This document shows positions 7,386-16,844 of a stretch of 64,000 nucleotides of DNA, piece by piece. The notes beneath the pieces are model-generated. The model did no database searches. It had not been told where the DNA came from and worked only from the letters and a program-made list of their open reading frames with translations. Position numbers and translations under genes: made by a program. Position 1 is the first letter of the stretch. Every line of letters begins with the position of its first letter. Source of the stretch: GAS188 sp963713805 (GTDB taxonomy: Bacteria; Pseudomonadota; Alphaproteobacteria; Rhizobiales; Beijerinckiaceae); assembly GCA_963713805.1 (NCBI GenBank), contig CAVQNF010000039.1, forward strand, positions 62,001 through 126,000, written 5' to 3'.

Positions 7386-9194
7386 CTACGTCTCGACGGC
7401 GGGCGCCGGCGGTGCTGAGATCGCATTCGCCGCTACCGGCGCGGCTCCCGTGGCGAATTGTGCCTTGGCGAGCTCGGCAAACAGCCCGCCCCGCTCGATG
7501 AGCTCGTCGAACGAGCCGGTCTCGACAACCCGCCCTTGATCGAAGACGAGCACGCGCGTGGCGTGCCGGATGGTCGATAGCCGATGCGCGATGACGAAGG
7601 TGGTGCGCCCGATCATCACCTCGTCCAGCGCCAGTTGCAGCTTGCGCTCCGTGGCGGCGTCGAGCGCGCTCGTCGCTTCGTCCAGGATCAGGATCGGCGG
7701 GTCCTTCAGCAGCGCGCGGGCGATGGAGAGGCGTTGCCGCTCACCGCCCGAGAGCGAGCGGCCACGCTCGCCGATGATGGTGTCGAGCCCTTCCGGCTGA
7801 CGGGCGATGAAATCGGCGGCCTGAGCGCGCCTGATCGCCGCCTCCAGCTCCTTCTCCGTCGCTTCCGGCCTGCCGGCGAGAAGGTTCTCGCGAATCGAGC
7901 GGGCAAACAGCATGGGTTCCTGAAAGACGACGCCGATGTTGCGTCGTAGCGACAAGAGCGTGATCGCGCGAATGTCGTGGCCATCGAGCAGGATGCGGCC
8001 GGATTGCGGATCGAAGCTGCGATGCAGGAGCGCAAGCGTCGTCGACTTGCCGGAGCCCGTCGCTCCCACCAGCGCGATCGTTTCCCCTGGCCGTACCGCG
8101 ATCGAGAGATCGGCCACCGCCGGGCGCTTCCCGTCATAGGAGAAGCTTACGCCTTCGAAGGCGACGGCCCCGGCGGCCCGCCCGATCGCAACCGCATTTT
8201 GCGCATCGCGCAGCGTGGGGGCGGTGTCGAGCACCTCGAAGAACTCGGCGAGGCGCGGTGCCTCGAGAAAGATGTAGTTGATGAAGCTCACCACCTGCTC
8301 GAGCCTGGCGACGAGCAGGGTCGCCATGTTCACGAAAGTGACGATCACGCCAACGGTCGTGAGCCCTTGCATGAACAGATAGATGCCGACGCCGAGGATC
8401 GAGAGGATCGTCAAGGTGGCGGAGGCTCGCGTGCCGATCGCCGCGAGCGCCCACCAGGAAAGGATCGGATTCTGCACCGCCATCAGCCGATCGATGATGA
8501 CGCGCAGATCGCGAGCTTCCGTCTCGACGCGGGTGAAGCTCTGAATCACCGCGACATTGCCCAACGCGTCCGAGACGCGCTCGGCGAGATCGCCGCGATA
8601 GCGCTCGACCGATTGCTGCATGGATTCGGTGTGGCGCAACACCAGCGTCATGAGCGAGGCGAAGACGCAGACGAGCAGGATCAGCACGAGGCCCAGCCGC
8701 CAGTTCAGCACCACGGTCAGCGGCAGCATCACGAACAAGGCGATGAAGGCGGCGCAATGCTCGCGAAAGAAGGCGAGCCAGATGCCGCCGAGGCTGAGCG
8801 ACCCGTCCGACATGACCTTGAGCGCCCGGCCGGAATGGGTTGCGGTATGGAAAAGCAGCGGCAGCGTCAGGACATGCTCGAAGAATTCGGCCATCACCGC
8901 GAGCCGCCGCCGATGCGACAGGCGATCGGCGTTGAGCGCGACGAGCACGCCGACCCCGATATTGAATGCGCCGAATGCGACCCATAGCGCGAGCTGCGGC
9001 AGGAGGCTCGACCAGCCCGGCACCACCTTGGCGCCTTGCGCCGACGCGAGCGTGTCGACGATGCGCCCGAACAGGACCGGCTCGGCGAATTGCGCGGCCG
9101 CCAAGGCGACGTTGGCGATCGCGAGAAGGACACCGAGCGAACGCTCCGGGCCAAGCGTGGCGAGTGCGCGTCCGTAGATCCGGAAAAGCTTCAT
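7386..9194 (-). CDS. ndvA: ABC-type (cyclic beta-1,2-)glucan exporter, NdvA/ChvA-like
   Basis: Half-size exporter of 602 residues that fuses a six-helix transmembrane domain (about 1-320) to an ATPase domain (about 345-580). Walker A is GATGSGKST, the signature is LSGGERQRLS, Walker B is ILILDEATSALD, and the H-loop is IAHRLST. The N terminus (MKLFRIYGRALATLG, then AEPVLFGRIVDTL) matches NdvA/ChvA exporters of cyclic beta-1,2-glucan from rhizobia and agrobacteria better than MsbA. A FeuP/FeuQ-like system, which regulates ndvA in Sinorhizobium, lies nearby. No cyclic glucan synthase (ndvB) is in the window, so the substrate is inferred. Confidence 0.85.
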   Translation of the reverse strand: MKLFRIYGRALATLGPERSLGVLLAIANVALAAAQFAEPVLFGRIVDTLASAQGAKVVPGWSSLLPQLALWVAFGAFNIGVGVLVALNADRLSHRRRLAVMAEFFEHVLTLPLLFHTATHSGRALKVMSDGSLSLGGIWLAFFREHCAAFIALFVMLPLTVVLNWRLGLVLILLVCVFASLMTLVLRHTESMQQSVERYRGDLAERVSDALGNVAVIQSFTRVETEARDLRVIIDRLMAVQNPILSWWALAAIGTRASATLTILSILGVGIYLFMQGLTTVGVIVTFVNMATLLVARLEQVVSFINYIFLEAPRLAEFFEVLDTAPTLRDAQNAVAIGRAAGAVAFEGVSFSYDGKRPAVADLSIAVRPGETIALVGATGSGKSTTLALLHRSFDPQSGRILLDGHDIRAITLLSLRRNIGVVFQEPMLFARSIRENLLAGRPEATEKELEAAIRRAQAADFIARQPEGLDTIIGERGRSLSGGERQRLSIARALLKDPPILILDEATSALDAATERKLQLALDEVMIGRTTFVIAHRLSTIRHATRVLVFDQGRVVETGSFDELIERGGLFAELAKAQFATGAAPVAANAISAPPAPAVET

Positions 9195-9297
9195 GATGGG
9201 ATCATCCCGCCGGCAAGAGCGGGATCAAGCCGACGCGACGGACCGTGCCCCGGAGGTTCGCGGGCGGCCCGGATCGATAGAGCCCGAGAGCCGAGCC

Positions 9298-9900
9298 TTA
9301 CTTCACCACCACCCGCGCGCCGAGCGGGACCCGCTCGTAGAGGTCGATCACGTCGATATTGCGCATCCGGATGCATCCGGACGAGACCGCATGGCCGATG
9401 GTTTCGGGTTCGTTCGTGCCGTGGATGCGGTAGAGCGTGTCCTTCTGGTCCTGGAAGAGGTAAAGCGCCCGAGCGCCCAACGGATTGTCGGGACCGCCCT
9501 TGAGTCCGCCCGCGTCGACGACCGGTTTCAGATGCGGCCAGCGCGCGATCATGTCGGCGGGCGGCAACCAGCCCGGCCATTCCTTCTTCGCACCGACCTC
9601 GGCAACGCCTGACCATTTGAAGGCCTCGTCGCCGACGGCCACGCCGTAACGGATGGCCTTGCCGTTCCCCTCGACGAGATAGAGAAACCGGTGGGGCGTA
9701 TCGATGACCACCGTCCCGGCGGGTTCGCCCGTCGAATTGTCGAGCTCATAGGGAAGATATTGAGGATCGATCGCGGCTGTCGGCACCAGCGCCATCCATT
9801 CGGCGTCATGCGAGGTGACCACCGGTGACGGGATGCTTTTGTAGCACCCGGCAAGGCCGAACATCAGTCCGACGACGGCGGTGCGGAACGTGAGGCGCAT
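9298..9900 (-). CDS. L,D-transpeptidase (YkuD) lipoprotein
   Basis: Periplasmic cell-wall cross-linking enzyme of 200 residues. The N terminus is a lipoprotein signal (lipobox LAGC, Cys at about 19), so it is membrane anchored. The YkuD domain has the catalytic HGTNEP...SSGCIRMRN motif, with the active-site Cys near residue 176 and the conserved His upstream. These enzymes make 3-3 peptidoglycan cross-links or attach proteins to peptidoglycan. It is a monocistronic gene divergent from the deacetylase-like gene at 10221. Confidence 0.93.
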   Translation of the reverse strand: MRLTFRTAVVGLMFGLAGCYKSIPSPVVTSHDAEWMALVPTAAIDPQYLPYELDNSTGEPAGTVVIDTPHRFLYLVEGNGKAIRYGVAVGDEAFKWSGVAEVGAKKEWPGWLPPADMIARWPHLKPVVDAGGLKGGPDNPLGARALYLFQDQKDTLYRIHGTNEPETIGHAVSSGCIRMRNIDVIDLYERVPLGARVVVK

Positions 9901-10220
9901 GAGCGAATGTCCACCAAAGAGTCGATCTTCATGTAGCCTGCTTATGAGAAGATTGCCAACATGGTTTGACCGCTCTCACGCAAAATATGTTCGAGCGTCG
10001 CATTCGCGTCACAGGCACGGACGTCGCCGGCTTCGCCCAGCCGTCCGGTCCAATTCGTCTCAACGACTTGTCCATCGAGCACAATTCCCCTACCCGATCT
10101 CATGGAGGAAGCCCGTCTGGCGGCAGCCGCGCGAAGCCATCGTTCCGCGGCCGGCCCGCAACAGGCAGCGGGCCTATATGAGCTTCTTTCTTGCACCAAC
10201 GCCAGAGCCGCTATCGAGCC
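9901..10220. other. Divergent intergenic region
   Basis: A 320-bp region between the L,D-transpeptidase (minus) and the deacetylase-like gene (plus). It must hold both promoters, but no confident -35/-10 pair, operator or RNA gene is visible. Open frames that cross it have no recognisable protein content. Confidence 0.5.
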
Positions 10221-11153
10221 ATGACCACGCTCTATCTCACGCATCCGATCTGCCTCGAGCACGAGGCTCCTCCCGGCCATCCCGAGCGCCCGGATCGCCT
10301 GCGCGCCCTCTGGCGCGTGCTCGAGGATGCGCGTTTTTCCGCGCTCGACCGACGGGAGGCCGCGGCCGGCGCCCCCGAATTGGCCTTGCTTGCCCATGAG
10401 GAGCGCTATTGCGAGGCCCTGCCCCAACTCATCCCGGGCGACGGGCGCATCGCCCATGTCGATGCCGATACCTATCTTTCCGCGCATTCCTGGCCAGCCA
10501 TCCTGCACGCCATGGGCGCCGCCGCCCAAGCCGTCGACGCGGTGATGGCAGGCGAGGTGCGCAATGCGTTTTGCGGGACGCGCCCCCCGGGGCATCATGC
10601 CGAACGCGCCCGCGCCATGGGTTTTTGCCTCTTCAACAATGCCGCGATCGCGGCACGACAAGCGCAGCGGACGCACGGGGCCGAGCGCGTCGCGATCGTC
10701 GATTTCGACGTGCATCACGGCAATGGCACGCAGGATATCTTCTGGAGCGACAAGTCGGTGCTTTATGCTTCGAGCCACCAATGGCCGCTTTTTCCCGGCA
10801 CCGGCGCCGTCTCCGAAACGGGCGAGCATGACAACATCGTCAATCTGCCTTTGCCCGCCGGGACCGGGCCGCAAGGTTTTCGGGCGGGCTTCGAGGGCGT
10901 GATCCTGCCGCGCGTCGACGCCTTCGAGCCCGACCTGATCGTGATCTCGGCGGGTTTCGACGCGCATCGGCGCGATCCCCTGGCGAGCCTCGACCTCGGC
11001 GAGGAGGAGTTCGGCTGGGTGACCCGCAGATTGGTGGAGATTGCCGGGCGTCGTTGCGCGGGACGGATCGTCTCCGTCCTCGAAGGTGGCTACGACCTCG
11101 TGGGTCTCTCAGCGTCGGCCGCGGCTCATGTCGAAGCGCTCATGGAAGCGTGA
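10221..11153 (+). CDS. Histone deacetylase family protein (acetoin utilisation / acetylpolyamine hydrolase type)
   Basis: Zinc-dependent deacetylase fold protein of 310 residues, full length. Visible active-site motifs: RPPGHHAE (tandem His pair), DFDVHHGNGT (metal-binding Asp and His), and EGGYDL near the C terminus. Bacterial members remove acetyl groups from small amines or from proteins such as acetyl-CoA synthetase. The start ATG at 10221 begins at MTTLYLTHP, the conserved family N terminus. The 3' end overlaps the convergent amidase gene by 14 bp. Confidence 0.93.
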   Translation: MTTLYLTHPICLEHEAPPGHPERPDRLRALWRVLEDARFSALDRREAAAGAPELALLAHEERYCEALPQLIPGDGRIAHVDADTYLSAHSWPAILHAMGAAAQAVDAVMAGEVRNAFCGTRPPGHHAERARAMGFCLFNNAAIAARQAQRTHGAERVAIVDFDVHHGNGTQDIFWSDKSVLYASSHQWPLFPGTGAVSETGEHDNIVNLPLPAGTGPQGFRAGFEGVILPRVDAFEPDLIVISAGFDAHRRDPLASLDLGEEEFGWVTRRLVEIAGRRCAGRIVSVLEGGYDLVGLSASAAAHVEALMEA

Positions 11154-11880
11154 GCGCGTCCAAGAGCCTGCGCAATGTCGCAAGCGTCGAGGCATCGGCG
11201 ATTCCGTCCGCGCGTTCCGGCCGGAAATGCTGTTGGAAGGCTCTGACGACTTTTTGCGTCTCGTCGCCGTAGCTGCCCGTCGCTTCGACGGCGTAGCCAT
11301 ATTCGGCCAACGCGCCTTGCAGGTCCTTCACCTTCGCTCCCCTGTCGCCCGGCCCGATGCCGCTCCCATCCGCCACGGGCGCCGGAGGGACCAAGTGGCC
11401 GACGCCGGCGCGATGCAGGCATGCCCAAGGGAAGCGCTCGCCGGGGTCCTGCTTGCGCGCCGGAGCGATGTCGGAATGGGCAAGGACGCGCGCCGGAGGT
11501 ATCGGCCAGCGGGCAAGGATGCCGCGGCATAGCTCGATCACCGCGTCAACCTGGGCTTCCGGAAAGGGCGGATTGCCGCCGTCATGTCCGGGATGATCGA
11601 TCTCGATGCCGATCGAGCGCGAATTCAAATCCGTTTGGCCATGCCAGGACGATTGTCCGGCGTGCCAGGCCCGCCGAGCTTCATCGACCAGCGTGAAAAT
11701 CGAGCCTTCGCTGTCGACGAGGTAATGGCTCGACACCTGCGAACGAGGGTCGGAGAGCCTCGCGATCGCGCCCTGTGCGTCGGGCATCCCCGTGTAGTGC
11801 AGAACCAGCATGTCGACGCTGGCCCTGCGCCTTCCGTGGTTGGGGGAGGCGATGCGCACGCATCGCAAGCCGGAATTCAT
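11140..11880 (-). CDS. N-acetylmuramoyl-L-alanine amidase (AmpD-type) with peptidoglycan-binding domain
   Basis: Zinc amidase that cuts the muramic acid-peptide bond in peptidoglycan or recycled muropeptides. Of 246 residues, about 1-150 form the Amidase_2 domain: zinc ligands in VLHYTG, SHYLVD and AHSDIAP, with NSRSIGIEIDHPG between. About 170-240 form a PG_binding_1 helical domain (GDRGAKVKDLQGALAEYGY). The start at 11880 (MNSGLRCVRIASPNHG) agrees with family N termini; an upstream extension is possible but unsupported. No signal peptide is visible, which suggests a cytoplasmic recycling role. Confidence 0.9.
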   Translation of the reverse strand: MNSGLRCVRIASPNHGRRRASVDMLVLHYTGMPDAQGAIARLSDPRSQVSSHYLVDSEGSIFTLVDEARRAWHAGQSSWHGQTDLNSRSIGIEIDHPGHDGGNPPFPEAQVDAVIELCRGILARWPIPPARVLAHSDIAPARKQDPGERFPWACLHRAGVGHLVPPAPVADGSGIGPGDRGAKVKDLQGALAEYGYAVEATGSYGDETQKVVRAFQQHFRPERADGIADASTLATLRRLLDALTLP

Positions 11881-11945
11881 CCCCGGATCACGGGACAGGA
11901 TCGAAGCCACCTCCTGCCCGCGACTTGGCGGGCGAGCGACAGCCG

Positions 11946-12200
11946 TCAACGGCAGTAAACGTTGCCGTAATAGTCCCGATAGGTGCCGTAGGGGCAAGGC
12001 GCTGTCGCCGCGCCGACCACCGCACCGGTGGCGCCGCCCGCGATCGCGCCGATGGCCGCGCCGCGTCCCCCGCCCGCCGCCCCGCCGATCAAGGCGCCGG
12101 CGCCCGCGCCGAGCAAACCTCCGCCCACGGCACGTTCGTCAGGCGAGTTGCACGCGCCGAGCGTGAGCACCAGCACGGCAGCCGTCATGACCTTCTTCAT
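11946..12200 (-). CDS. Small lipoprotein with glycine-zipper segment
   Basis: An 84-residue lipoprotein: a short signal with lipobox TLGAC, then Gly/Ala-rich repeats (GGGLLGAGAGALIGG and similar) that make a glycine zipper able to pack in or on membranes, then a C-terminal YGTYRDYYGNVYCR tail. The start ATG at 12200 has GGGAG 7 bp upstream. Such proteins are widespread, poorly studied envelope proteins in Hyphomicrobiales; the exact function is unknown. Confidence 0.82.
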   Translation of the reverse strand: MKKVMTAAVLVLTLGACNSPDERAVGGGLLGAGAGALIGGAAGGGRGAAIGAIAGGATGAVVGAATAPCPYGTYRDYYGNVYCR

Positions 12201-12432
12201 CTCGAACTCCCTTAGCGATTCGAATGGTGGACCGACATATCGGCATTCCATGCTAGGCGCTAGCACTGTGCGGAGCCAGCGGCACACCTCATCACGCTTA
12301 ACGCCGTTAGGCAGGGTTCCGGTTCCGCCGCAAGCCCGGAAATCGCCTCATTTCGACCATAACGCCCGCCAACCCACCGTTTCCCGACACCGCGGATCGC
12401 CGCGGCGCCGCGAAGGGAGAATCGTTTCGCAA

Positions 12433-12972
12433 ATGCCGTGCTCACGCCTTCCCTTGCTTGCGCTGCTCGCGGCTCTTCTATCGGGCTGCGCCAATCTCGG
12501 CGAAGCTCCGTCGGCCGGCGGCGAAGCGCAGCTCGAGGCAGGAACCGGTCCGGCCGACAAACTCGAGATGGCGGAGGGCGCCGCCGCCAGGGTGCGGGCG
12601 CGCGAGCTGCGCCCAAGGATCGAGCAGCACGCGCGCGAGAACGCGGTCCCGGTGGCGCTCGCCAACGCGGTCATCCGCATCGAAAGCAACTACAATCCGG
12701 CGATCGTGCATGCCGGAAATTATGGGCTGATGCAGATCAAGCTCGCCACCGCCCGCTCGGTCGGCTTCGGCGGGCCTGCCGCCGAGCTGCTCGATCCCGA
12801 CATCAATCTGCGCTTCGGCCTGAAGTATCTCGGCACTGTCTATCAGCAGTCGCAGGGCGATCTCTGCGTCACGATCATGAAGTACCAAAGTGGTCATCTT
12901 GCCGTGCGAATGAGCGCAAGCAACAGCGCCTACTGCCGAAGAGTGAAAAGCTTGATGACCGTATCGGGATAA
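12433..12972 (+). CDS. Lytic transglycosylase SLT-domain lipoprotein
   Basis: Membrane-anchored murein-cleaving enzyme of 179 residues. Lipobox LLSGC lies at about residue 20. The catalytic SLT/goose-lysozyme fold covers about 75-175, with the catalytic Glu in IRIESNYNP followed by GLMQIKLATARSVGF and NLRFGLKYL. The protein is shorter than Slt70 but normal for the small single-domain class. It is divergent from the glycine-zipper lipoprotein and lies among other cell-wall genes. Confidence 0.9.
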   Translation: MPCSRLPLLALLAALLSGCANLGEAPSAGGEAQLEAGTGPADKLEMAEGAAARVRARELRPRIEQHARENAVPVALANAVIRIESNYNPAIVHAGNYGLMQIKLATARSVGFGGPAAELLDPDINLRFGLKYLGTVYQQSQGDLCVTIMKYQSGHLAVRMSASNSAYCRRVKSLMTVSG

Positions 12973-13274
12973 AGCCGCGCAAGCCTTGCCTTGCTCGCTC
13001 ACGGCCGCGTGAGCCTCGGCTACTGTGGATTTCAAGTAACGGGCAGCACTTTTTTTTGCCGGGTGGCCGCCATTTTTCGAGGGCCCCCAGTTGACGCGAC
13101 GCGCGACTTCGTGTCCCGTGTCGAGTGCAGTCGAGAAGTATTCGCCGTAGTTGTGTCCTACGGCGGAGGGGATTCGGTCATCGATCCGCCGGTCCGCGCG
13201 ACGACGATTGCTTTCTCTCGGCGCGGCGCCGCGGGGAATTTTTGAAGGGCTTGGGTCGACAGGGATACCGCTGC
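12973..13274 (+). promoter_or_regulatory. Long untranslated leader / promoter region of the cold-shock gene
   Basis: About 300 bp without a gene between the transglycosylase and the cold-shock gene. A T8 run occurs at about 13051 and a TTGACG box at about 13092. Cold-shock genes often have long structured leaders, so part of this stretch may be a 5' leader; this is inferred from the family only and no structure was calculated. Confidence 0.3.
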
Positions 13275-13478
13275 ATGGCTTCCGGTACTGTCAAGTGGTT
13301 CGACGAGACCAAGGGTTACGGCTTCATTCGCCCATCCGATGGCGGCAAGGATGTTTTCGTTCACATCACTGCCGTGCGCACGGCGGGACTGCAAACGCTG
13401 GCCGAAGGACAAAAGGTCAACTTCGACCTCGTCTCCGAACGCGGTAAAACCGCAGCGGGCAACCTCTCGCTCGCCTGA
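13275..13478 (+). CDS. Cold-shock protein (CspA family)
   Basis: A 67-residue single cold-shock domain protein that binds single-stranded RNA/DNA and acts as an RNA chaperone. RNP1 (KGYGFIRP) and RNP2 (DVFVHIT) are intact, and the N terminus MASGTVKWFDETKGYG is canonical. It is complete and monocistronic, preceded by a ~300-bp noncoding stretch. Confidence 0.95.
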   Translation: MASGTVKWFDETKGYGFIRPSDGGKDVFVHITAVRTAGLQTLAEGQKVNFDLVSERGKTAAGNLSLA

Positions 13479-13762
13479 TTCACGCGTCCCGCGACGACGC
13501 AATTTTCGTCGGTCGCGGTTCCTGGACGGCCGTCTCCGAGGCGACCGCCCCATGCTCTCCGAGCGCTGCATCGCGCCGTCGGGTGGTGACATATTCCCTG
13601 ATTCGACCGATCCGCCGAATGAGCCGGCTCTGACGGCCATCTTACGCCAGCAAGAGCGTATTCAAAGGCTTTGAGACCTCTCCTTCGATAGCGCCCGCAA
13701 CGTCCCCGGGAGCGCGCCTCCTCCAGCGCGCCGGCCTGCCTCGCGCAAAACGGCAAAGAATA

Positions 13763-14656
13763 ATGTCGCGGCAAACTCTCGGATTTCTGCTGGGCGCGCT
13801 CGGCGTGCTCGTCTTCGGCGGCTCCTTGCCGATGACGCGGCTCGCCGTCGCCGGCCTCGACCCCTGGTTCGTGACCGTGGCACGTCCGGGTCTTGCCGCT
13901 GTGCTGGCCGGGCTCGTTCTCCTCGCGCTACGCCGGCCTTTTCCGGATCGTGCAAGCCGCACCCGCTTGTTCGCCGCTGGCCTTTGCCTCGTCTGGGGCT
14001 GGCCGGCGCTTGCCAATTTCGCGATGCGCAGCCTGCCGGCCGCGCATGGCGGCGTGGTCGCGGGCCTCTTGCCGCTCGCGACCTCGGTCGCCGCCGCCGT
14101 CATTCTCCGTGAGCGCCCAGCTTGGGGTTTCTGGCTTTGTGCCATCGGCGGGGCGGCTTTGGTCACCGGTTTTGCCTTACGCGAGGGCGGAGGTCATTTC
14201 GAGGCCGCCGACGCGCTGCTGCTCACGGCGGTGGTCATTTGCGCAATCGGCTATGTGATCGCGGGCGATCTATCGACCCGCATGCCCGGCTGGGAAGTCA
14301 TCTCCTGGATGCTCGTCCTGATGGCACCGATCTCGCTGCCGACAACCTTGCTGCTCTGGCCCGCCTCTTCCGCCAGCATATCGGCGTCGAGCTGGGTGGG
14401 CTTCGCCTATATCACGCTGCTGAGCCAATATCTCGGCTTCTTCGCCTGGAACGCCGGCCTCGCGCTCGGCGGGGTGGCTCGCGTCAGCCAGGTCCAATTG
14501 CTGCAAACCTTCGTGACGCTTCTCTTCGCGTCGCTGATCAATGGCGAGCCTTTGAACCCTTTAGCCTTCGCGGTGGCGGGCTGCGTCTTGCTGCTTATTC
14601 TCGGCGCGCGTCGAGCCAAGGCGAAATCGCCTCGAAGCCAAGGGGCGCGAGACTGA
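13763..14656 (+). CDS. EamA/DMT-superfamily permease
   Basis: Inner-membrane exporter of 297 residues with ten predicted hydrophobic segments arranged as two EamA repeats (about 5-135 and 150-285). Such carriers export amino acids, nucleotides or other metabolites; the substrate cannot be told from sequence. The C terminus is short and basic. Its 3' end faces the convergent CoA-ligase gene 26 bp away. Confidence 0.88.
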   Translation: MSRQTLGFLLGALGVLVFGGSLPMTRLAVAGLDPWFVTVARPGLAAVLAGLVLLALRRPFPDRASRTRLFAAGLCLVWGWPALANFAMRSLPAAHGGVVAGLLPLATSVAAAVILRERPAWGFWLCAIGGAALVTGFALREGGGHFEAADALLLTAVVICAIGYVIAGDLSTRMPGWEVISWMLVLMAPISLPTTLLLWPASSASISASSWVGFAYITLLSQYLGFFAWNAGLALGGVARVSQVQLLQTFVTLLFASLINGEPLNPLAFAVAGCVLLLILGARRAKAKSPRSQGARD

Positions 14657-14682
14657 CGCATGATCCCGAAGAGCGTTCCGCT

Positions 14683-16351
14683 CTATTGCGCCGTCTTGCC
14701 CGTTTCCCTCGCCTTCTCCTCGTCGACGAGAGCCTTGGCCAGCAGCTTGCCGGCCGGGCTGCGCGGCAGCTCGGCGCGGATCTCGAGCGCGGCCGGCATT
14801 TCGTGGCGCCCCAAGCGATCGGCCAGGAAATCGCGCAGCCTCTCGAGCGTGAGCGTGGGAGCGCCTTCCTTCAGCGTCACGAAAGCCTTGGCCGCCTGGC
14901 CGCGATAGGCGTCGGGCACTCCGATGACGATCACTTCCTTCACGTCGCGGTGCTCGTAGATCGCGTTCTCGATCGCCACGGGATACACGTTGAACCCCGA
15001 CGAGATGATCATGTTCTTCTTGCGATCGAGGATGGTGAACTGGCCTTTCTCGTCCATCCTGCCGATGTCGCCGGTGAGGAAGAAGCCGTCGACGAAAGCT
15101 TCGGCGGTGGCCTGCGGCTTGTTCCAGTAACCCTTGAAGACATTCGGTCCGCGGATCGCGATCTCGCCGGTTTCATGGGGCCCCAGCACTTTTCGTGGCT
15201 CCTCGAGCGAGACGATGCGCAGGTCGATTCCGGGATAGGGAATGCCGATGAGCCCTGGAGTTCGACGGTTCGCTCATGACCATGCGCGTTCCGGCGGGCG
15301 AGGTCTCGGTCATGCCCCACCCTCCCGACATGCGTCGACCCAAAAGGCGTTCAAGCTGCTTTTCGACCTCGAAAGGCATGGGGGCGCCGCCCGATCCGCA
15401 TTGCTTGAGCGAAGACAGATTGCGTTTCTCGATGCCCGGCAGATTGGCGATGGCGATCCACATCGTCGGCACGCCCGGCATGGCGGTCGCTCGTCTCGTC
15501 TCGATCTCGGCGACCACCGCCTCGGCATCGAAACGCGGATGCAGCAACAGCTCGTTGCCGTCGCGCAAGCCACGCAGCAAAATGACCGAGAGCGCATAGA
15601 TGTGGAAGAGCGGCAGCACGCAAATGATCCGCTCTTCGCCGGGCACCGAGCTCTTCGCTTCGTTCCAGCTCCGGTACATCGCGACCGTCGCCGTGAAATT
15701 GCCGTGGGTCAGCATCGCGCCTTTCGGCTGCCCGGTGGTGCCCCCCGTGTATTGGAGGACCGCCACGTCGTCGGGCGAGATTTTCGGAAATTCGCGACGC
15801 GCCGGCTTGCGCAACAATTCGAGGAGCGGGCCAACGCCGGGCCGCGAAGGCATCGCGACGGCGGACGAGGGCCCCCAATGCGCATCATCGCCGACGAAGA
15901 GACGCTCGACGAGACCTTGCTCGTGGAGCGCCAGGGCGTTCGGCAGAAGATTGGCGAAATTCGTGGTGATCAGGGTCTTGGCGCCCGAGTCCTTGATCTT
16001 GTAGACGAGTTCACGGGGCGCATCGAGCGGGCTCAGATGCGTGACGCGTGCGCCAATGCGCAGCGCGGCGAAAAAAGCGAGCGGATGATAGGGCGTGTTC
16101 GGCAGGTAAAGCGCCACCGTGTCGCCCTTGCCGATGCCCGCCTCGGCAAGTCCGGTCGAAAGTTCCGCGACGAGCGTGCCGAGCATCGCATAGTCGAGGC
16201 GCGCGCCGCGATAGGAAATAGCGGGCCGCTTCGGTCCTTCAACGACCGCCTTGTCGAGAAGCTCGGGCAAGGTGCCGATCTCGATCGGGGCATTCCAACG
16301 AGCGGCGTCGGGGAAGGCAGCGACCCAGGGACGAGAGGCCGCGGTGCTCAT
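14683..16351 (-). CDS. AMP-forming acyl-CoA synthetase (PimA-like long-chain/dicarboxylate CoA ligase), one frame break
   Basis: Activates a carboxylic acid with ATP and CoA. About 555 residues in total. The N-terminal adenylation domain has P-loop YTGGTTGQPKGAM, the A5 motif GGWGMTETSP and substrate-pocket sequence. After about 15260 the frame shifts by one base and continues with GLIGIPYPGIDLR, GPNVFKGYWNKP, LTGDIGRMDEKG, the hinge DRKKNMI and the catalytic Lys region SPAGKLLAK. The N terminus (WVAAFPDAARW...) resembles PimA-type ligases of alphaproteobacteria. The single break is more likely a sequence error than decay. The start overlaps a small upstream gene in ATGA. Confidence 0.88.
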
Positions 16352-16536
16352 CCCTGCCGCCGTAGGCGTCCGGGTGAAGTCGGCAAGCTCGTTCCCATGG
16401 CGAGCTCGATCTCTCCCCCAAGCCGAAAATCCTCAAGGAACCGAGTTGCGCTCGGCTTGGCGATCAAGCGCAGGGTCTCGAAAGCCGACATCGGCACGCA
16501 ATGTCTCGCCCCTGCAATATCGACGTGCCCCTGCAT
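16348..16536 (-). CDS. Conserved-looking 62-residue protein of unknown function, coupled to the CoA ligase
   Basis: A short frame (MQGHVDIAGARHCVPMSAF...) with a strong ribosome site (GGGGAGGA, 4 bp before ATG 16536). Its TGA overlaps the ATG of the acyl-CoA synthetase, which is the usual sign of translational coupling. No domain, membrane segment or metal motif was recognised. The strong start signal and exact ATGA overlap are the reasons to call it a gene; homology is unknown. Confidence 0.55.
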   Translation of the reverse strand: MQGHVDIAGARHCVPMSAFETLRLIAKPSATRFLEDFRLGGEIELAMGTSLPTSPGRLRRQG

Positions 16537-16844
16537 GCCTTCCTCCCCGCCCGCCGCCCGATCGACGTCGGAGCCGACGCGCCAAGCTAATTGAGAGTGT
16601 GAAATGGCGCCAGCGCCAGACACCCTCCGGCGCGCCAACCGCCGTCACGAGATCGCGACCACATCCTAGCGCACCCTAGCGCAGCTGGAACCGACGCGCG
16701 CGAGAGCGGCAACGGGCGCTCGACCGCGGCTGCGACGGGCACACCCGGTTTCGAGTCCGGATTGCGCCCCGCGGCCGCCAGCTTCGCGCTTTCGGTGGGC
16801 CGAAGCCCCGTGCTATGGCGTAGGCCGCAACCGCAGGAGACCCC
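16537..16844. other. Divergent intergenic region
   Basis: About 308 bp between the small coupled gene (minus) and glyoxalase II (plus). A short direct repeat, CCTAGCGCA, occurs twice at about 16667-16685. No other regulatory or RNA feature is evident. Confidence 0.4.

Noticed and set aside
9942..10967. Long minus-strand open frame of 341 codons
   Set aside because: It is antisense to the histone-deacetylase-like gene, whose motifs are complete; the minus-strand product has no family likeness.
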